A stretch of 64,000 nt of DNA from positions 24,343-88,342 of the forward strand of contig CAVRXD010000010.1 in assembly GCA_963725065.1 (NCBI GenBank), read 5' to 3'. The notes beneath the pieces were generated by a model. The model did not search any database, had not been told where the DNA came from, and saw only the letters and a list, made by a program, of their open reading frames with translations. The translations under genes and the position numbers were made by a program. Origin of the DNA: VAZQ01 sp963725065 (GTDB lineage: Bacteria; Pseudomonadota; Alphaproteobacteria; Rhizobiales; Xanthobacteraceae). Each line of letters starts with the position of its first letter. Position 1 is the first letter of the stretch. This document shows positions 16,551-25,411 of this stretch, one piece after another.

Positions 16551-16952
16551 CTATCTTATCCCAACGAGATCGATAAACTTTTTGGCGGTGCCGTCGTAGC
16601 GGAAGTGATATTCCTTTCCATAATTTTTGCAGTCGGTCGTCTGCGGCGAGGCAAAGCTTACCAAGACATAATCCCGCTTTTTCGTCCGGCCGCTGAGATC
16701 GTCATCGAAAGTCACATAGAGATCGGGTGCTTTGCCATCCGACGTAAGTTCCTTGGTGTGCGAAATCCGCTTCCCCGGTTCGAGCCTGTGTGAGTCCCAC
16801 GAATCGTTCTTGCCCCATTTTTTGCGGTAATTCAGGGTGATGTCCGTCTTGTTCTCGATACAAGTCATTGCGAAGCGGTTGGCCGCTTCTGCCACAGGAG
16901 CAACCAGAGCAAAAGCGAAGTATCCCGCCAGGACGGTTACGGTAATGCGCAT
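16551..16952 (-). CDS. Secreted protein of unknown function
   Basis: 133 residues from ATG 16952, directly behind ATGGAGGTGATC, a perfect ribosome site. Signal peptide 1-24 (MRITVTVLAGYFAFALVAP ... AEA). The mature domain begins ANRFAMTCIENKTDITLNYR and has two cysteines (TCIEN and TDCKNYG), with many charged and aromatic residues (YHFRYDGTAKKF). Likely a small periplasmic beta-rich domain. No relatives recognised. The gene is more A/T-rich than most of the window. Confidence 0.6.
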   Translation of the reverse strand: MRITVTVLAGYFAFALVAPVAEAANRFAMTCIENKTDITLNYRKKWGKNDSWDSHRLEPGKRISHTKELTSDGKAPDLYVTFDDDLSGRTKKRDYVLVSFASPQTTDCKNYGKEYHFRYDGTAKKFIDLVGIR

Positions 16953-17149
16953 GATCACCTCCATGATGAAGGTTATTTGTTTAACGCAGGAGACAAAAAC
17001 GGTGCGTGAGCTGGCTTACACAAGTCAGCCAGCCGCGACCGCGCAAACATTCGCAATCTAATCGAACGCAACCTCGTCGAACTTGAATGATATGGCCGAC
17101 CACCGCTCCATCGTGAAGCGATGGTTAATCGTCTCGACGCGACATGGCC

Positions 17150-17187
17150 GCCGTGAAATTATGCGGCCTTCTGAACCGCCACACTAG
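17150..17187. repeat. Half copy of the TTCAGAAGTCCGCAT palindrome
   Basis: The segment ATGCGGCCTTCTGAACCGCC followed by ACACTAG equals the right arm of the 22689-22766 element with small changes. The left arm is missing, so it is a truncated copy abutting the next repeat. Confidence 0.5.
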
Positions 17188-17300
17188 AGCGCGTTCCGCT
17201 TGGGTTGACTCGATCCTGCGCCGAGACGCACTCCGGATTCCTTTGCGTGGTCGCTTTTCTTCGGAAAACCGGAAGTCCACTTTTCCGGAAAATGCTCTAA
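17186..17300. repeat. Imperfect inverted repeat element (AGAGC...GCTCTA)
   Basis: Ends AGAGCGCGTTCCG and CGGAAAATGCTCT are inverted relative to each other, and internally CTTTTCTTCGGAAAACCGGAAG and TTTTCCGGAAAA give further dyads. Elements of this type (GAGCATTTTCCGG...) are common between genes in Rhizobiales. It lies directly upstream of the receptor gene at 17323 and may contain its promoter. Confidence 0.55.
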
Positions 17301-17322
17301 GCTTCGTCGGGAGGTTCCTCCG

Positions 17323-18297
17323 ATGACAGCATTCGTTGCGCGCCGTGAACTCCTGCTCGGTCTTGCCGCGACGGCCGTGGCATCGCGCGTCGCCGCTGCC
17401 GAGACGTACCCTTCGCGTCCGGTCCGCATCCTGGTCGCGACCTCCGCCGGCGGCGGCACCGACCTCGTCGCGCGCTTCATCGCGCAATGGCTGACCGAGC
17501 GGCTGGGGCAATCCTTCTTCGTCGAGAACCGGCCCGGGGGCGGCAACAATATCGGCACCGAGATGGCGGCCCGTTCGCCGCCGGACGGCCATACGTTGTT
17601 CATGGCGAACACGGTCAATACCATCAACAATTCGCTTTATCAGAAGCTCAACTACAACTTCATCGCCGACTTCGCGCCGGTCGCGAACGTCATGGGCACG
17701 CCGCTGCTCGTTCTCGTGCATCCGTCGGTAGCGGCAAAAAATGCCGCCGAACTGATCGCGCTCGCCAAGGCCGCCCCCGGCAAGCTCAATCTCGCCTCGG
17801 GCGGCGTCGGTTCGACCGGTCACATGTCCGCCGAGCTGTTCCAGATGATGGCCGGCATCAAGTTCACCCATGTGCCGTATCGCGGCGAGGCGCCCGCGCT
17901 CACCGATCTGATCGCCGGCCAGGCGCAGGTGATGGTTTCGACCACCGGCTCGGCGCTGCAGTATGCCAAGGCCGGCACGGTGCGCGCACTCGCGACGACG
18001 ACCGACGACCCTGTGGCCGAACTGCCCGATGTGCCGCCGCTGTCGAAGACGGTGCCGGGCTATCGGGCCAACGCCTGGAGCGGCCTCTGTGCGCCGAAAG
18101 GAACGCCCGCGGAGATCATCGCCTTGCTCAACAAGGAGGTGAACCTCGCGATGGCCGATCCGAAGATCAAGGAGCGCATCGCCAGCCTCGGCGGTGTCGC
18201 GCTGCCCGGGTCGCCGGAGGACTACGGCGGAACAATCGCGACCGACACCGAGAAGTGGGGCAAGGTCGTGCAGTTCTCCGGCGCGCACGCGAATTGA
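17323..18297 (+). CDS. TctC-type (Bug) solute receptor 2
   Basis: 324 residues from ATG 17323 with GGGAGGTTCCTCCG upstream. The leader MTAFVARRELLLGLAATAV contains RRELLL and ends AAA; mature start ETYPSRPVRILVATSAGGGT is typical, then FFVENRPGGGNNIG, RSPPDGHTLFM, YRGEAPALTDLIAGQAQVM. Periplasmic ligand binding for a TctAB-type transporter encoded elsewhere. No enzyme gene is directly linked. Ligand not predictable. Confidence 0.92.
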   Translation: MTAFVARRELLLGLAATAVASRVAAAETYPSRPVRILVATSAGGGTDLVARFIAQWLTERLGQSFFVENRPGGGNNIGTEMAARSPPDGHTLFMANTVNTINNSLYQKLNYNFIADFAPVANVMGTPLLVLVHPSVAAKNAAELIALAKAAPGKLNLASGGVGSTGHMSAELFQMMAGIKFTHVPYRGEAPALTDLIAGQAQVMVSTTGSALQYAKAGTVRALATTTDDPVAELPDVPPLSKTVPGYRANAWSGLCAPKGTPAEIIALLNKEVNLAMADPKIKERIASLGGVALPGSPEDYGGTIATDTEKWGKVVQFSGAHAN

Positions 18298-18426
18298 ATG
18301 CTCTTGTGCTCCGAGGCAAGCTCTCGTTCCTCATCCTGTGAGCTGCGAGCCGGGATAGCGGCCGGTCTCAAGGATGCAGGGCCGCGATCATGCAACGACG
18401 CCCAGTGACCCTGCTTTCCACGCTGC

Positions 18427-19425
18427 TCAGGCTTGGTCGCCCGCGGTCTCTACATTGAGAACGATCTTGCCTTTCGGCGGTTTCAGTCGGCCTTCCAACA
18501 TCAGGTGCGCGTCGCGCGCATCCGCGAGAGGGAGGACCGCACCTATGCAGGTTTTCAGTTCGCCGCGGTCGATGAGCTCGGCGATCGTGCGCAGCCGCTC
18601 GGTGGTCACTTCCACCAGGAAGAAGGCTGCGGTGACCCCGTGGTGCTTTGCGCGGTCTTGATCAGGCTGGGAAACGGCCGAGATCAGCTTGCCGCCGGGG
18701 CGAAGAACCAGAAAAGAACGCATTTGCGTCTCTCCTCCGACGAGATCGAGCACCGCGTCGGCATTCTTCACCTCATCCTCGAAACGCTGTGTGTGATAAT
18801 CCAATACCGTGTCGGCACCGAGAGATCGCACGTACTCGATATCCTTGGTCCCCGCCGTCGCGATTGAACGCAGGCGAGCGCGACGGGCGAGCTGGACTGC
18901 GTAGGCTCCGACGTTTCCCGCGGCTCCGTGGATGACCACCGTCTGACCGGCTTCGAGGCGAGCCTGGTCGAACAATCCTTGCCACGCCGTGACCGCGACG
19001 ACGGGAACGGAAGCCGCTTCGACATAGCTCAACGAGCCCGGTTTCTTCGCGAGCATCCCGGCGGAGGCCACAGCATATTCTGCGTAAGCGCCAAGGAACT
19101 GGGTGTTGGTCACACCGAAAACCTTTTCTCCAACAGCCATTTCGGAAATGCCGGATCCCACGGCCGCGACTGTTCCGGACAGATCAGAGCCGAGCGTGAG
19201 AGGAAGCGGCTGCGGCAAGGCGCTCTTGCCGGCCCTGATCCAGCCGTCCCAGGGTCCGACACCTGCGGCGTGAACGTGGACAAGAACCTCGCCCGGACCA
19301 GGATCCGGCCTGGGAATCCGCTCCAAAATCATCGCTTCCGGCGGTCCGAATTGGTGCACCCGCCATGCCAACATGTCGGAGCGAGCCGGACCTGGGGACG
19401 TTTTGCCGGCGAGGGTGTTTGCCAT
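18427..19425 (-). CDS. Zinc-independent MDR family oxidoreductase (quinone oxidoreductase-like)
   Basis: 332 residues from ATG 19425 behind AGGAGCGTTCGGA. GroES-like N-terminal domain (PGPGEVLVHVHAAGVGPWDG, LGSDLSGTVAAVGSG) and Rossmann domain with VIHGAAGNVGAYAVQLAR (NADPH-binding loop AAGxVG), ending in the MDR-type PPKGKIVLNV. The catalytic-zinc Cys/His set of alcohol dehydrogenases is absent. It probably reduces quinones or enones with NADPH. It is next to a GST and an HD-domain gene on the same strand, suggesting a detoxification group, but spacings are not operon-tight. Confidence 0.87.
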   Translation of the reverse strand: MANTLAGKTSPGPARSDMLAWRVHQFGPPEAMILERIPRPDPGPGEVLVHVHAAGVGPWDGWIRAGKSALPQPLPLTLGSDLSGTVAAVGSGISEMAVGEKVFGVTNTQFLGAYAEYAVASAGMLAKKPGSLSYVEAASVPVVAVTAWQGLFDQARLEAGQTVVIHGAAGNVGAYAVQLARRARLRSIATAGTKDIEYVRSLGADTVLDYHTQRFEDEVKNADAVLDLVGGETQMRSFLVLRPGGKLISAVSQPDQDRAKHHGVTAAFFLVEVTTERLRTIAELIDRGELKTCIGAVLPLADARDAHLMLEGRLKPPKGKIVLNVETAGDQA

Positions 19426-19479
19426 TCCGAACGCTCCTGCTGAGACGTGAGGCAACATTCCCGTCTCATGATTCCCGTC

Positions 19480-20184
19480 TCATGGCCTAGGTGGAATATT
19501 CAGTCCGCGCTGGACCGCGGGCCGCGCCAGCCCACGTTCGAGCCAGGCCGGCACCTGCCGAAGGCTGTCGAACTCGACCAGTTCACGCGCCTCGTAGAAC
19601 CCGATCAGGTTGCGCACCCAGCCAAGCATCGAAATGTCGGCGATGGTATATTCATCGTCCATGAACCACTGCCGTCCGGCCAGATGCGCTTCCATGACGC
19701 CAAGCAGGCGTTTTGACTCGGCGACGTAACGCTGAAGCGGTCGCTTGTCCTCATATTCCCGGCCGGCGAATTTGTTAAAGAAGCCGACCTGACCGAACAT
19801 CGGTCCGATCCCGCCCATTTGAAAATGCACCCACTGGATCGTCTTGTAACGGCGAGCCGGGGTGGCCGGCAAAAGCTTGCCTGTCCTCTCCGCGAGATAT
19901 TGCAGAATGGCACCGGATTCGAACAGGGGCAGCGGCTCACCGTCCGGGCCGTCGGGATCGAGGATCGCGGGAATCTTGCCGTTGGGGTTCAACGAAAGGA
20001 ATTCCGGCGTGCGCTGTTCACCTTTGTCGAAGTCGATCCGATGCACTTCGTAAGGCAGCCCGATCTCCTCCAACATGATCGAGACCTTGACGCCGTTGGG
20101 CGTCGGCAATGAGTAAAGCTGCAAGCGATCCGGGCGTTTCGCCGGCCACCGCTGCGTGATCGGGAAGTCAGAAACATCTGGCAT
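19480..20184 (-). CDS. Glutathione S-transferase (YfcG/Nu-class-like)
   Basis: 234 residues. N-terminal thioredoxin-like domain with LQLYSLPTPNGVKVSIMLEE, the cis-Pro strand NPNGKIPAILDP and the glutathione-binding LFESGAILQYLAERTG; helical C-terminal domain with FMDDEYTIADISMLGW. The TPNG motif near residue 28-31 matches YfcG/Ure2-like enzymes, which often have disulfide-bond reductase activity with glutathione. Cytosolic. Start ATG 20184 is preceded by a weak GAGCGAG site. Full length for the family. Confidence 0.9.
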   Translation of the reverse strand: MPDVSDFPITQRWPAKRPDRLQLYSLPTPNGVKVSIMLEEIGLPYEVHRIDFDKGEQRTPEFLSLNPNGKIPAILDPDGPDGEPLPLFESGAILQYLAERTGKLLPATPARRYKTIQWVHFQMGGIGPMFGQVGFFNKFAGREYEDKRPLQRYVAESKRLLGVMEAHLAGRQWFMDDEYTIADISMLGWVRNLIGFYEARELVEFDSLRQVPAWLERGLARPAVQRGLNIPPRP

Positions 20185-20371
20185 CTTTCAACTCGCTCTT
20201 TCAGGCCAGTTCAGGCGACACGTTCGAGGTGGTTGATCATCGCGGCGAAGGCGTCCTCCCGAGGAGGGAGCTCGGTGAGCCAGGCATATAGGCCTCGCAC
20301 CAAGAAACGGTAGCCGTGGGATGCCAGCCCAGCGCCGATCCCGCATTCACGAGACAAGCGCCCACGACAGC

Positions 20372-21010
20372 TCAGCTATGCCAGGGAGTGTTGCGGATGC
20401 GTGTGCACGCATTTGGCTTGCGAAATGTGTGATCGCAATATTCGATATAATCGACGTTGACCGTGCCGAACGTCGTCTGCGGCTTCTTCAGGGCCGAGCG
20501 CGTCTGCACTTGAATAAACTCATTTTTGAAATCACCGCGCGGAAAGGCGGCGATGACCTCGTCGCGTTGTTCCGGCGTGTACTCGTCATATCCAATCCCG
20601 ACGACGTCCACCAGAACGCCCGCGTTTGTGAGCGCGATTTCGGGTCGCATGTATTGGGGGATACCGGGCGTGGTATGGAGCGCGATGGCTTCCCAAACCA
20701 GATCCGCTTTCGGCTCGGGGATGCCATGGCTTCGGAGAAATTCGCGCGCTGCGTCGGCGCCATCAACTTCAAACCGCTTGGTGTCGGTATGATAAGCGTC
20801 GACAAGCCCCAGGTCGTGAAACAGCGCCGCGACATAGAGCAGCTCAGAATCGAATTTGAGATTTTGGCGGACGCCCTTCATTGCGCCGAACACAAAAACG
20901 CGGACGGAGTGGTTGTACAACATCTCAGTTTCATGTTGCCGTACGAGTTCGGCGGCTTCGCGCGCGATCTTGCTATCGGGAATCTTGATGCCAGAAAAAA
21001 CGTCAGTCAT
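20372..21010 (-). CDS. HD-domain protein, cyanamide-hydratase-like
   Basis: 212 residues from ATG 21010 with ATAGGAGTTCGACA upstream. The HD motif is LFHDLGL (H65-D66), with an earlier histidine in MLYNHSVRVFVFG (H34) and DGADAAREFL downstream. The arrangement YNHSVRVxxFG ... ELLYVAALFHDLGL is typical of the cyanamide hydratase/HD hydrolase family of fungi and bacteria. Substrate is not certain; many relatives have no known activity. It lies upstream of a GST and an MDR gene on the same strand. Confidence 0.82.
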   Translation of the reverse strand: MTDVFSGIKIPDSKIAREAAELVRQHETEMLYNHSVRVFVFGAMKGVRQNLKFDSELLYVAALFHDLGLVDAYHTDTKRFEVDGADAAREFLRSHGIPEPKADLVWEAIALHTTPGIPQYMRPEIALTNAGVLVDVVGIGYDEYTPEQRDEVIAAFPRGDFKNEFIQVQTRSALKKPQTTFGTVNVDYIEYCDHTFRKPNACTRIRNTPWHS

Positions 21011-21362
21011 TGTCGAACTCCTATCTCCGTGTCTGCGATCTTGCCGGACGGGTGCATTCATACTGCCCGTTGGTTCTGGTCCTAGTCTCAAACCTGATCA
21101 GCTTAAATCCAGGCGCCGAAGGCGGCGTGGCGGAATTGTAGAACACCGTCCTCTCACCTCTTACAGCTTGCGTGAGGGCGGCAAAGGCGGTTGGGACAGG
21201 CCTCCACGTCCATGACCGGCTCTGCAAAAAAGACGTGGTGCCCGCGGTTACAAGCGCTTTCACGCGCGTTTGCGACGCGCTATGCGCGAGCATGACGATT
21301 AAACCTGATTCTGCTCTAGTATCGCTGCCCGGTCGGCGCCCCGGGACGCGGCGGAGGGAAAA

Positions 21363-22379
21363 CTGAGTTCGCTTCGCAAGGGTTTATCCAGGACGCTCCG
21401 CTGGCTCTTCGCCGTCATCTGGTTCGTCTTCCGGGCCTTGGTGGTGGCTTGGGCCACGCTGGCCATCTACTACTCGAACCTGCCATGGCCGGAATTGCGG
21501 CTGGGGCTGGCCGTGATCTTTGCCGCGTTCGCGGTCTGGGCGCTCTGGTTGTCGCCGCGACGGCGCGATCGCGTGGCCTTCATCCTGGTCTTCGCCGCTG
21601 TCGTCGCGTGGTGGATCGCCATCCCGCCCTCGCACGACCGCAATTGGCGGCCGGAAGTCGCGGTGATGCCGCGCGCCTTCATCGACGGCGACCGGGTGCG
21701 GATCACCGGGGTGCGCAACTTCGAGTACCGCAGCCGGAACGATTTCACGGTGCGTTACGAAGAGCGCGAGGTGTCGCTCTCACACCTGAGCCGGCTCGAT
21801 TTCTATGTATCCTATTGGACCGAGGGGCTGGTTGGGCACACCTTCGTGAGCTTCATCTTCGACAACGCACCGCCGCTGAGCATCTCCATCGAGACACGGC
21901 CGGAGGTGGGCGAGGGCTTCGATCCGATTGCCTCGCTGTTCAAGCAATTCGAGCTGATCTACGTGGTCGGCGACGAGCCTGACATCGTGGGAGTGCGCAC
22001 CACCCACCGCCGGGAGACCGTCTACCTCTACGGTCTCAACGCTGACGTGGAGAAAGTGCGCGAGCTGCTGCTGGTCTACCTCGCGCGGATCAACGAGCTT
22101 GCCGACCGGCCGGAATGGTATCATCTCCTGAGCAACAGCTGCACGATCAACATCATTCGCTACTTGAATGCCGCAGGCCGCAAGGGCAGGTTCGACATCC
22201 GCCATCTCTTCAATGGCCTCATCGACAGCTACCTCTACCACTCGGGCCGGATCGACACCTCGCTGCCGTTCGACGAGCTGCGCAGGCGCTCGCTGATCAA
22301 CGCGGCCGCGCAAGCGGCTGACGGAGCACCCGATTTCCCGGATCGCATTCGCGCAGGCCTGCCGACGATCCCGCACTGA
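21363..22379 (+). CDS. DUF4105 membrane protein (Lnb N-terminal periplasmic domain)
   Basis: About 338 residues. Three predicted membrane helices at the N-terminus (WLFAVIWFVFRALVVAW; LGLAVIFAAFAVWALW; VAFILVFAAVVAWWIAI), then a periplasmic domain with ISIETRPEVGEGFDPIASLF, FELIYVVGDEPD and LLSNSCTINIIRYL, the Cys/His-type signature of DUF4105 (Lnb_N, related to lipoprotein acyl transfer enzymes of enterococci). The start is uncertain: GGAGGGAAAA lies before CTG 21363, which keeps the first helix complete, while TTG 21438 would cut into it. No ATG fits. Confidence 0.85.
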   Translation: MSSLRKGLSRTLRWLFAVIWFVFRALVVAWATLAIYYSNLPWPELRLGLAVIFAAFAVWALWLSPRRRDRVAFILVFAAVVAWWIAIPPSHDRNWRPEVAVMPRAFIDGDRVRITGVRNFEYRSRNDFTVRYEEREVSLSHLSRLDFYVSYWTEGLVGHTFVSFIFDNAPPLSISIETRPEVGEGFDPIASLFKQFELIYVVGDEPDIVGVRTTHRRETVYLYGLNADVEKVRELLLVYLARINELADRPEWYHLLSNSCTINIIRYLNAAGRKGRFDIRHLFNGLIDSYLYHSGRIDTSLPFDELRRRSLINAAAQAADGAPDFPDRIRAGLPTIPH

Positions 22380-22601
22380 TTGCGCAAGCCATTCATTCAT
22401 CCGCGAATTTGCGGATGCGGTCCCGTTCACCGACCGCCCAGCGAATTTCAACCCGGATGTTGCGGCCGACGTTCCAACCCAACCCCTGGAGCGCTTGATG
22501 GAATGCCGCGATGCGCGCCACGACACGCTCGCCGCCAACTATCCTACCTGCATCCAGCTTGCCTCGATCAGGTCATGGCTGCGCATTGATGCGCCGAGGC
22601 C

Positions 22602-22676
22602 CTGGTGTCCCGATTCCGAAGTTCGCATCATTGTGCGGCACGCTCGCTTGCGAACTTCGGAATCGAAGGGCACTAG
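22602..22676. repeat. CTAG-type palindrome, GTGTCC family
   Basis: Near-identical to 16336-16410. The left boundary has decayed from CTAG to CTGG and the right boundary CTAG is intact. The arms ATTCCGAAGTTCGCA and TGCGAACTTCGGAAT pair almost perfectly. Confidence 0.8.
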
Positions 22677-22688
22677 CAACTTATTGAC

Positions 22689-22766
22689 CTAGTGTGGCTT
22701 TGGTTCAGAAGTCCGCATTTCGGACTTGCCGCGGAAATGATGCGGACTTCTGAGCCGCCACACTCG
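22689..22766. repeat. CTAG-bounded palindrome, GTGTGGC + TTCAGAAGTCCGCAT family
   Basis: Begins CTAGTGTGGCTTTGGTTCAG and ends CTTCTGAGCCGCCACACTCG. The outer arms GTGTGGC/GCCACAC are shared with the element at 12530, while the inner arms are those of 16422-16475. It abuts the stop codon of the downstream minus-strand gene. Confidence 0.78.
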
Positions 22767-22767
22767 T

Positions 22768-24660
22768 CTAACTCTTGATTTTTGCGGCCTTCTCGGCATC
22801 CCACCACCAGACAGCCGGAAATGCCGCGCCGCCGTAGTTGGGCAGCGCATCCGGTTTGCCGAAGCGGTCCCAGCGCGCGGCGCGCAACCTGTCATCGGTG
22901 AATAGCGGCACGACATACTGGTTCCACAGCAGGACACGGTCGAGCGCCCTGGTGGCGGCCACCAGGTCGGCGCGACTCTTGGCAAAAATCACCCGGTCGA
23001 TCAGGGCATCAACCGCCGGATTCTTGATGCCGACGTAGTTGCGCGAGCCCGGCGTATCGGCCGCCTGGGAGCTCCACAGGTCGCGTTGCTCGTTGCCGGG
23101 CGACAGCGACTGCGGCCATGTCGCGATCATGATATCGAAGTCGAAATCGCGCAGGCGGTTCTCGTATTGGATGTCGTCGACGCTACGCACGCTGATGTCG
23201 ATGCCCAGACGAGCAAGCGAGGGCTTGTAGAAGAGAATGAAGCGCTCCGACCCCAGCGGATCACTGGTCAGGTTTAGAATCTCGGCGGTCAGCACCTCGC
23301 CGGTCTTGACGTTGACCTGCTTGTGGTCGCGCACCTCGTAGCCTGCCGCCGCCATGAGCCGCATGCCCTCCTGTCGATTCGCCCGCACCTTCTCGGCCGT
23401 ACCGGACACCGGATTTGCATACGGGGTGGTGAACACCTCGGGCGGGACCTCGTCGCGCAGCGGCTCCAGTATCTTGAGCTCCTCCCCCTGCGGCAGGCCG
23501 GAGCAGGCGAGCTCGGTGCCCTCGAAGTAGCTGTTGATCCGCCGGTATTGGCCGAAGAAGAACTGCTTGTTCATCTCCTCGAAATCGAACGCAAAATTGA
23601 ACGCCTGGCGCACCCTGGGATCCCGGAACTTGTCGCGCCGCAAGTTGAAGGCAAAGGCCCGCATCATCCCGCGGTCGCGCTGGGGAAATTCCTCGAGCAC
23701 GACCCGCTTGTCCTTGACCGCGGAGAAATCGTAAGCCATGGCCCAGTTCTTGGCGCTGTTCTCGATGCGCCAGTCGACATGGTCAGCCTTGAAGGCTTCC
23801 AGCGCGATCGTCGGATCGCGAAAATACTCGTAGCGAACCTCGTCGAAGTTGTCGCGCCCGACATTGACGTTCAGATCCTTGGCCCAATAGTCCTTCACCC
23901 GCTCGTAGACCACCCTGCGACCGGCGACGAATTCCTTGATGCGGTAGGCGGCATTGCCGAGCGGCGGCTCGAGTATGGTGGCGCCGATGTCGCGCTTCTT
24001 GCCCGCGGCGTCGGTTCCTTCCCACCAGTTTCTCGGCAGCACCCTGAGCTGACCGAGCACGATCGGCATTTCATGATTGCCGGGGGACCCGACCCTGAAG
24101 GTGACCTCGCGCTCGCCGCTCTTCTCCACTTTCTCGACGTCGCGATAGAAGGCACCGATGAAGGGATTGGTTTTCTTGAATGCCTCGAAGGAAAAGATCA
24201 CGTCCTCGACCGTGATCGGGGTGCCGTCGTGATGGCGTGCGGCTGCACGCAGGCGAAAGGAGATGGTTGCAAAGTTCGGGGAATGACCGACCTCTTCGGC
24301 GATCAGCCCGTAGTTGGCCATCGGCTCGTCGAGCGATGCCACCATCAGCGTGTCGCAGATCGTGCCGGCGGCGGCGGCGAACAAACCCTTGAGGCCGGCG
24401 ACCACCTGGTTGAAGTTGTCGAATGTGCCGAGCGCCGCCAGGCGCAAGGTCCCACCCTTCGGCGCCTGCGGATTGACGTAGTCGAAGTGCCTGAAGCCGG
24501 CGGGATACTTGAGCTCGCCGGACAGCGGCAGACAGTGTCCCCACTGCACCCCGGAGCCTTGCGCGCCCGCCGGCGTGGTGGACCACAGGACCGCGCCAGA
24601 CCAGGGAGACATGGCCGCAAGCGCGCCGGTGCGAAGAACAGAGCGACGGGTCAGGCGCAA
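22768..24660 (-). CDS. Peptide-type ABC substrate-binding protein (SBP_bac_5, YejA-like)
   Basis: About 630 residues. I choose TTG 24660 as the start because GGAGGTTCCC stands directly before it and the product begins with a Tat-type leader (LRLTRRSVLRTGALAAMSP). The start of the mature chain (LPLSGELKYPAGFRHFDYVN then PQAPKGGTLRL) is characteristic of YejA-type receptors for oligopeptides or microcin C-like peptides. Further family blocks are TPITVEDVIFSFEA and FSAVKDKRVVLEEFP. Periplasmic. The partner permease and ATPase genes (yejBEF) are not in the window. The longer open frame to 24843 has no ribosome site. Confidence 0.88.
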   Translation of the reverse strand: MRLTRRSVLRTGALAAMSPWSGAVLWSTTPAGAQGSGVQWGHCLPLSGELKYPAGFRHFDYVNPQAPKGGTLRLAALGTFDNFNQVVAGLKGLFAAAAGTICDTLMVASLDEPMANYGLIAEEVGHSPNFATISFRLRAAARHHDGTPITVEDVIFSFEAFKKTNPFIGAFYRDVEKVEKSGEREVTFRVGSPGNHEMPIVLGQLRVLPRNWWEGTDAAGKKRDIGATILEPPLGNAAYRIKEFVAGRRVVYERVKDYWAKDLNVNVGRDNFDEVRYEYFRDPTIALEAFKADHVDWRIENSAKNWAMAYDFSAVKDKRVVLEEFPQRDRGMMRAFAFNLRRDKFRDPRVRQAFNFAFDFEEMNKQFFFGQYRRINSYFEGTELACSGLPQGEELKILEPLRDEVPPEVFTTPYANPVSGTAEKVRANRQEGMRLMAAAGYEVRDHKQVNVKTGEVLTAEILNLTSDPLGSERFILFYKPSLARLGIDISVRSVDDIQYENRLRDFDFDIMIATWPQSLSPGNEQRDLWSSQAADTPGSRNYVGIKNPAVDALIDRVIFAKSRADLVAATRALDRVLLWNQYVVPLFTDDRLRAARWDRFGKPDALPNYGGAAFPAVWWWDAEKAAKIKS

Positions 24661-24939
24661 GGGAACCTCCGGAAGCCAAGCGTTGCGTCGAGCCAGGCGA
24701 CGAGTCCCGCTCTCGGTGGGTCGGCCGGCTCGGGCGCCGATAAAATGCACGGTCGCCCCACTATCCTCACCCAGATGAGCGCCGCCGCCAAGAAGAATGT
24801 ACGCAGGCCACATCCCCAAAGCCGCAACAACATCGTCTGACAAGTCAGCGGAGCGGCGCCCACAGGGACATGCGGGACTCCCACTCCTACGGCGCTCCCC
24901 CTATCTTCGAGCGTGCCGTTGTTGCCCGCGTACCTCGCA

Positions 24940-25156
24940 GGAGGCTCAGCCGCCCCCTCCCGCTCAAAGGTGGTGGCGTCCTGCCCACCGTTGGCGAGGC
25001 CGCCAACTACGTGGTGACCCTCGATCAGGCCGAGCACTGCAATCGTTGGCGCCGGGCCACCGGTTCTTGCTCGAGCAGGCCGACGTCGCCGCGATCGGCC
25101 GGCAGGTTCACCTAGCGTTCTTCTACGAAGCCGCCCTCAGCGATCGCCGCTGCTAA
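24940..25156 (+). pseudogene. Degraded copy 2 of a small conserved protein (CNRWRRA..EQA family)
   Basis: One frame gives PTVGEAANYVVTLDQAEHCN and RWRRATG, and after a one-base shift the other gives LLEQADVAAIGRQVHLAFFY and EAALSDRRC. It shares sequence with the relic at 13556-13738, including the position of the break. The conserved part is about 60 residues; no start codon or ribosome site is evident. Confidence 0.45.
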
Positions 25157-25411
25157 GCAGACTCTTGAATGGAAGTTTGATCGATCCCGCACTTGGGGGG
25201 CGGACGCATCCTGAACCGCACCCCCTTAACGGCTTGGGTACCGTCTGCCCTGTCGCCTCTTCCGAACTTTTCGTGAGCTCCTTTGCATGGGTCATTCGCA
25301 GGGCGAGCCGCGCAGCGTTGCGCCGGCCGAGCGCGCGCAGGTCGCGGTGCGAGAATGGCCGCTGGTCTCCGGCTTGCATAATTGATATTTTGCTATCTAT
25401 TGGGGCTGGAA
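25157..25411. other. Intergenic region without recognised features
   Basis: The stretch between the relic and the esterase gene has no protein-like frame and no clear hairpin. The part at about 25377-25411 is A/T-rich (AATTGATATTTTGCTATC) and is the likely promoter region of the downstream gene. Confidence 0.3.

Noticed and set aside
20211..20371. Minus-strand peptide LASHGYRFLVRGLYAWLTEL followed by PPREDAFAAMINHLERVA and a stop.
   Set aside because: It may be a C-terminal relic, but it has no start, no ribosome site and no family I can name, so it is not listed as a feature.
15821..22985. Two minus-strand frames sharing the peptide HHFRGKSEMRTSEPK.
   Set aside because: The shared peptide is the translation of the TTCAGAAGTCCGCAT palindrome (16422 and 22689), not a protein domain.
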